Below are positions 7,150 through 7,791 of a stretch of 7,791 bases of DNA, piece after piece. The position numbers and the translations under genes were made by a program. The DNA lies in NCBI GenBank assembly GCA_030453055.1, contig JAKDLC010000089.1, forward strand, positions 1-7,791, in the 5' to 3' direction. The stretch's first letter is position 1. Each line of letters starts with the position of its first letter. Origin of the DNA: Nitrosospira sp. (GTDB taxonomy: Bacteria > Pseudomonadota > Gammaproteobacteria > Burkholderiales > Nitrosomonadaceae). Under the pieces are notes generated by a model, which saw only the letters and a program-made list of their open reading frames with translations, was not told where the DNA came from and did not search any database.

Positions 7150-7791
7150 ATGTCAATGGCTGACCGCGACGGCGTGATCTGGAGCGATGGAAAAATTATT
7201 CCGTGGCGCGATGCCACCACACATGTGCTTACCCATACGCTGCACTACGGCTTGGGCGTATTCGAGGGCGTGCGCGCCTATCAGACATCCCGGGGCCCCG
7301 CCATTTTTCGTCTGCGGGAACACACCGACCGGTTATTCAGTTCGGCGCATATTTTCATGATGAAAATTCCTTATGACAAGGCTACCCTGATGCAAGCCCA
7401 ATGTGACATGGTGAAGCAGAACAACCTCGAATCCTGCTACATCCGCCCAATTGCCTTTTACGGCTCAGAGGCCATGGGCATCTCCGCCAAGACGCTTTCT
7501 GTGCATGTGGTGGTCGCTGCCTGGCCGTGGGGCGCGTATTTGGGGAAGGATGGCCTGGAAAAAGGCATTCGCGTCAAGACCTCATCATTTGCCCGCCACC
7601 ATGTCAACGTCAATATGTGTCGCGCAAAGTCCGTCGCCACCTATGCGAATTCAATTCTGGCTCACCAGGAAGTCGCCCATGACGGTTACGACGAGGCGCT
7701 GCTGTTGGACGTGGACGGCTATGTCGCGGAAGGGTCGGGAGAAAACATTTTCATTATCAAGCGCGGTAAGCTTTATACACCAGAGATGACT
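7150..7791 (+). CDS. ilvE: Branched-chain amino acid aminotransferase (5' part, cut by window end)
   Basis: IlvE is a class IV, pyridoxal-phosphate-dependent aminotransferase. It moves amino groups between glutamate and the keto acids of leucine, isoleucine and valine, the last step of their synthesis, in the cytoplasm. The 214 codons present read without a stop to the window edge; the family is about 300 residues, so roughly the last third is missing. Visible hallmarks are [16 protein letters not shown] (29-44), IRP (98-100), [10 protein letters not shown] (123-132), [13 protein letters not shown] (149-161) with K160 aligning to the cofactor-binding lysine of E. coli IlvE, and the class IV signature region [18 protein letters not shown] (184-201) with E194. 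The MSMADRDG start is one I associate with betaproteobacterial IlvE proteins. It follows glnE after 139 bases with its own GGAG. The AT-rich TTAAAATAAT (7110-7119) could be a -10 region but has no clear -35 partner. Confidence 0.95.
   Translation, partial: MSMADRDGVIWSDGKIIPWRDATTHVLTHTLHYGLGVFEGVRAYQTSRGPAIFRLREHTDRLFSSAHIFMMKIPYDKATLMQAQCDMVKQNNLESCYIRPIAFYGSEAMGISAKTLSVHVVVAAWPWGAYLGKDGLEKGIRVKTSSFARHHVNVNMCRAKSVATYANSILAHQEVAHDGYDEALLLDVDGYVAEGSGENIFIIKRGKLYTPEMT

Overview
The window looks like a chromosomal housekeeping segment from a betaproteobacterium, most likely a Nitrosospira-like member of the Nitrosomonadaceae. That placement is inference: the IlvE N-terminus, the GlnE sequence and the YhdP-type protein resemble betaproteobacterial versions I know, but no search was run. 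No phage, insertion sequence, CRISPR array, tRNA or rRNA is visible.

Layout from left to right. Bases 54-3883 (minus strand) hold a YhdP/AsmA-like envelope protein gene whose reading frame is broken once, close to base 680. A 1080-codon N-terminal piece and a 209-codon C-terminal piece lie in different frames. Adding back one base gives a protein of 1276 residues, about the usual family length. A 325-base intergenic region (3884-4208) separates this gene from the divergent glnE (4209-7010, plus strand), which encodes the two-domain glutamine synthetase adenylyltransferase/adenylyl-removing enzyme. After a 139-base gap comes the start of ilvE (7150 to the window edge), a branched-chain aminotransferase cut off after 214 codons.

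The genes cover envelope lipid homeostasis (yhdP), control of nitrogen assimilation (glnE) and transamination of branched-chain amino acids with glutamate/2-oxoglutarate (ilvE). glnE and ilvE share a direction and a link to glutamate, but the gap holds its own ribosome binding site and a dispersed repeat, so co-transcription is not assured.

Two things deserve a second look. The first is the single-base lesion in yhdP, where one extra G would restore a Gly-Thr-Trp motif and the whole frame. The second is a short repeat (core CAACTACCGGATTCAGGAT) found once at each of the three gene boundaries, always in the same orientation: across the yhdP stop codon, between yhdP and glnE, and between glnE and ilvE. 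I found no convincing new multi-gene system here.
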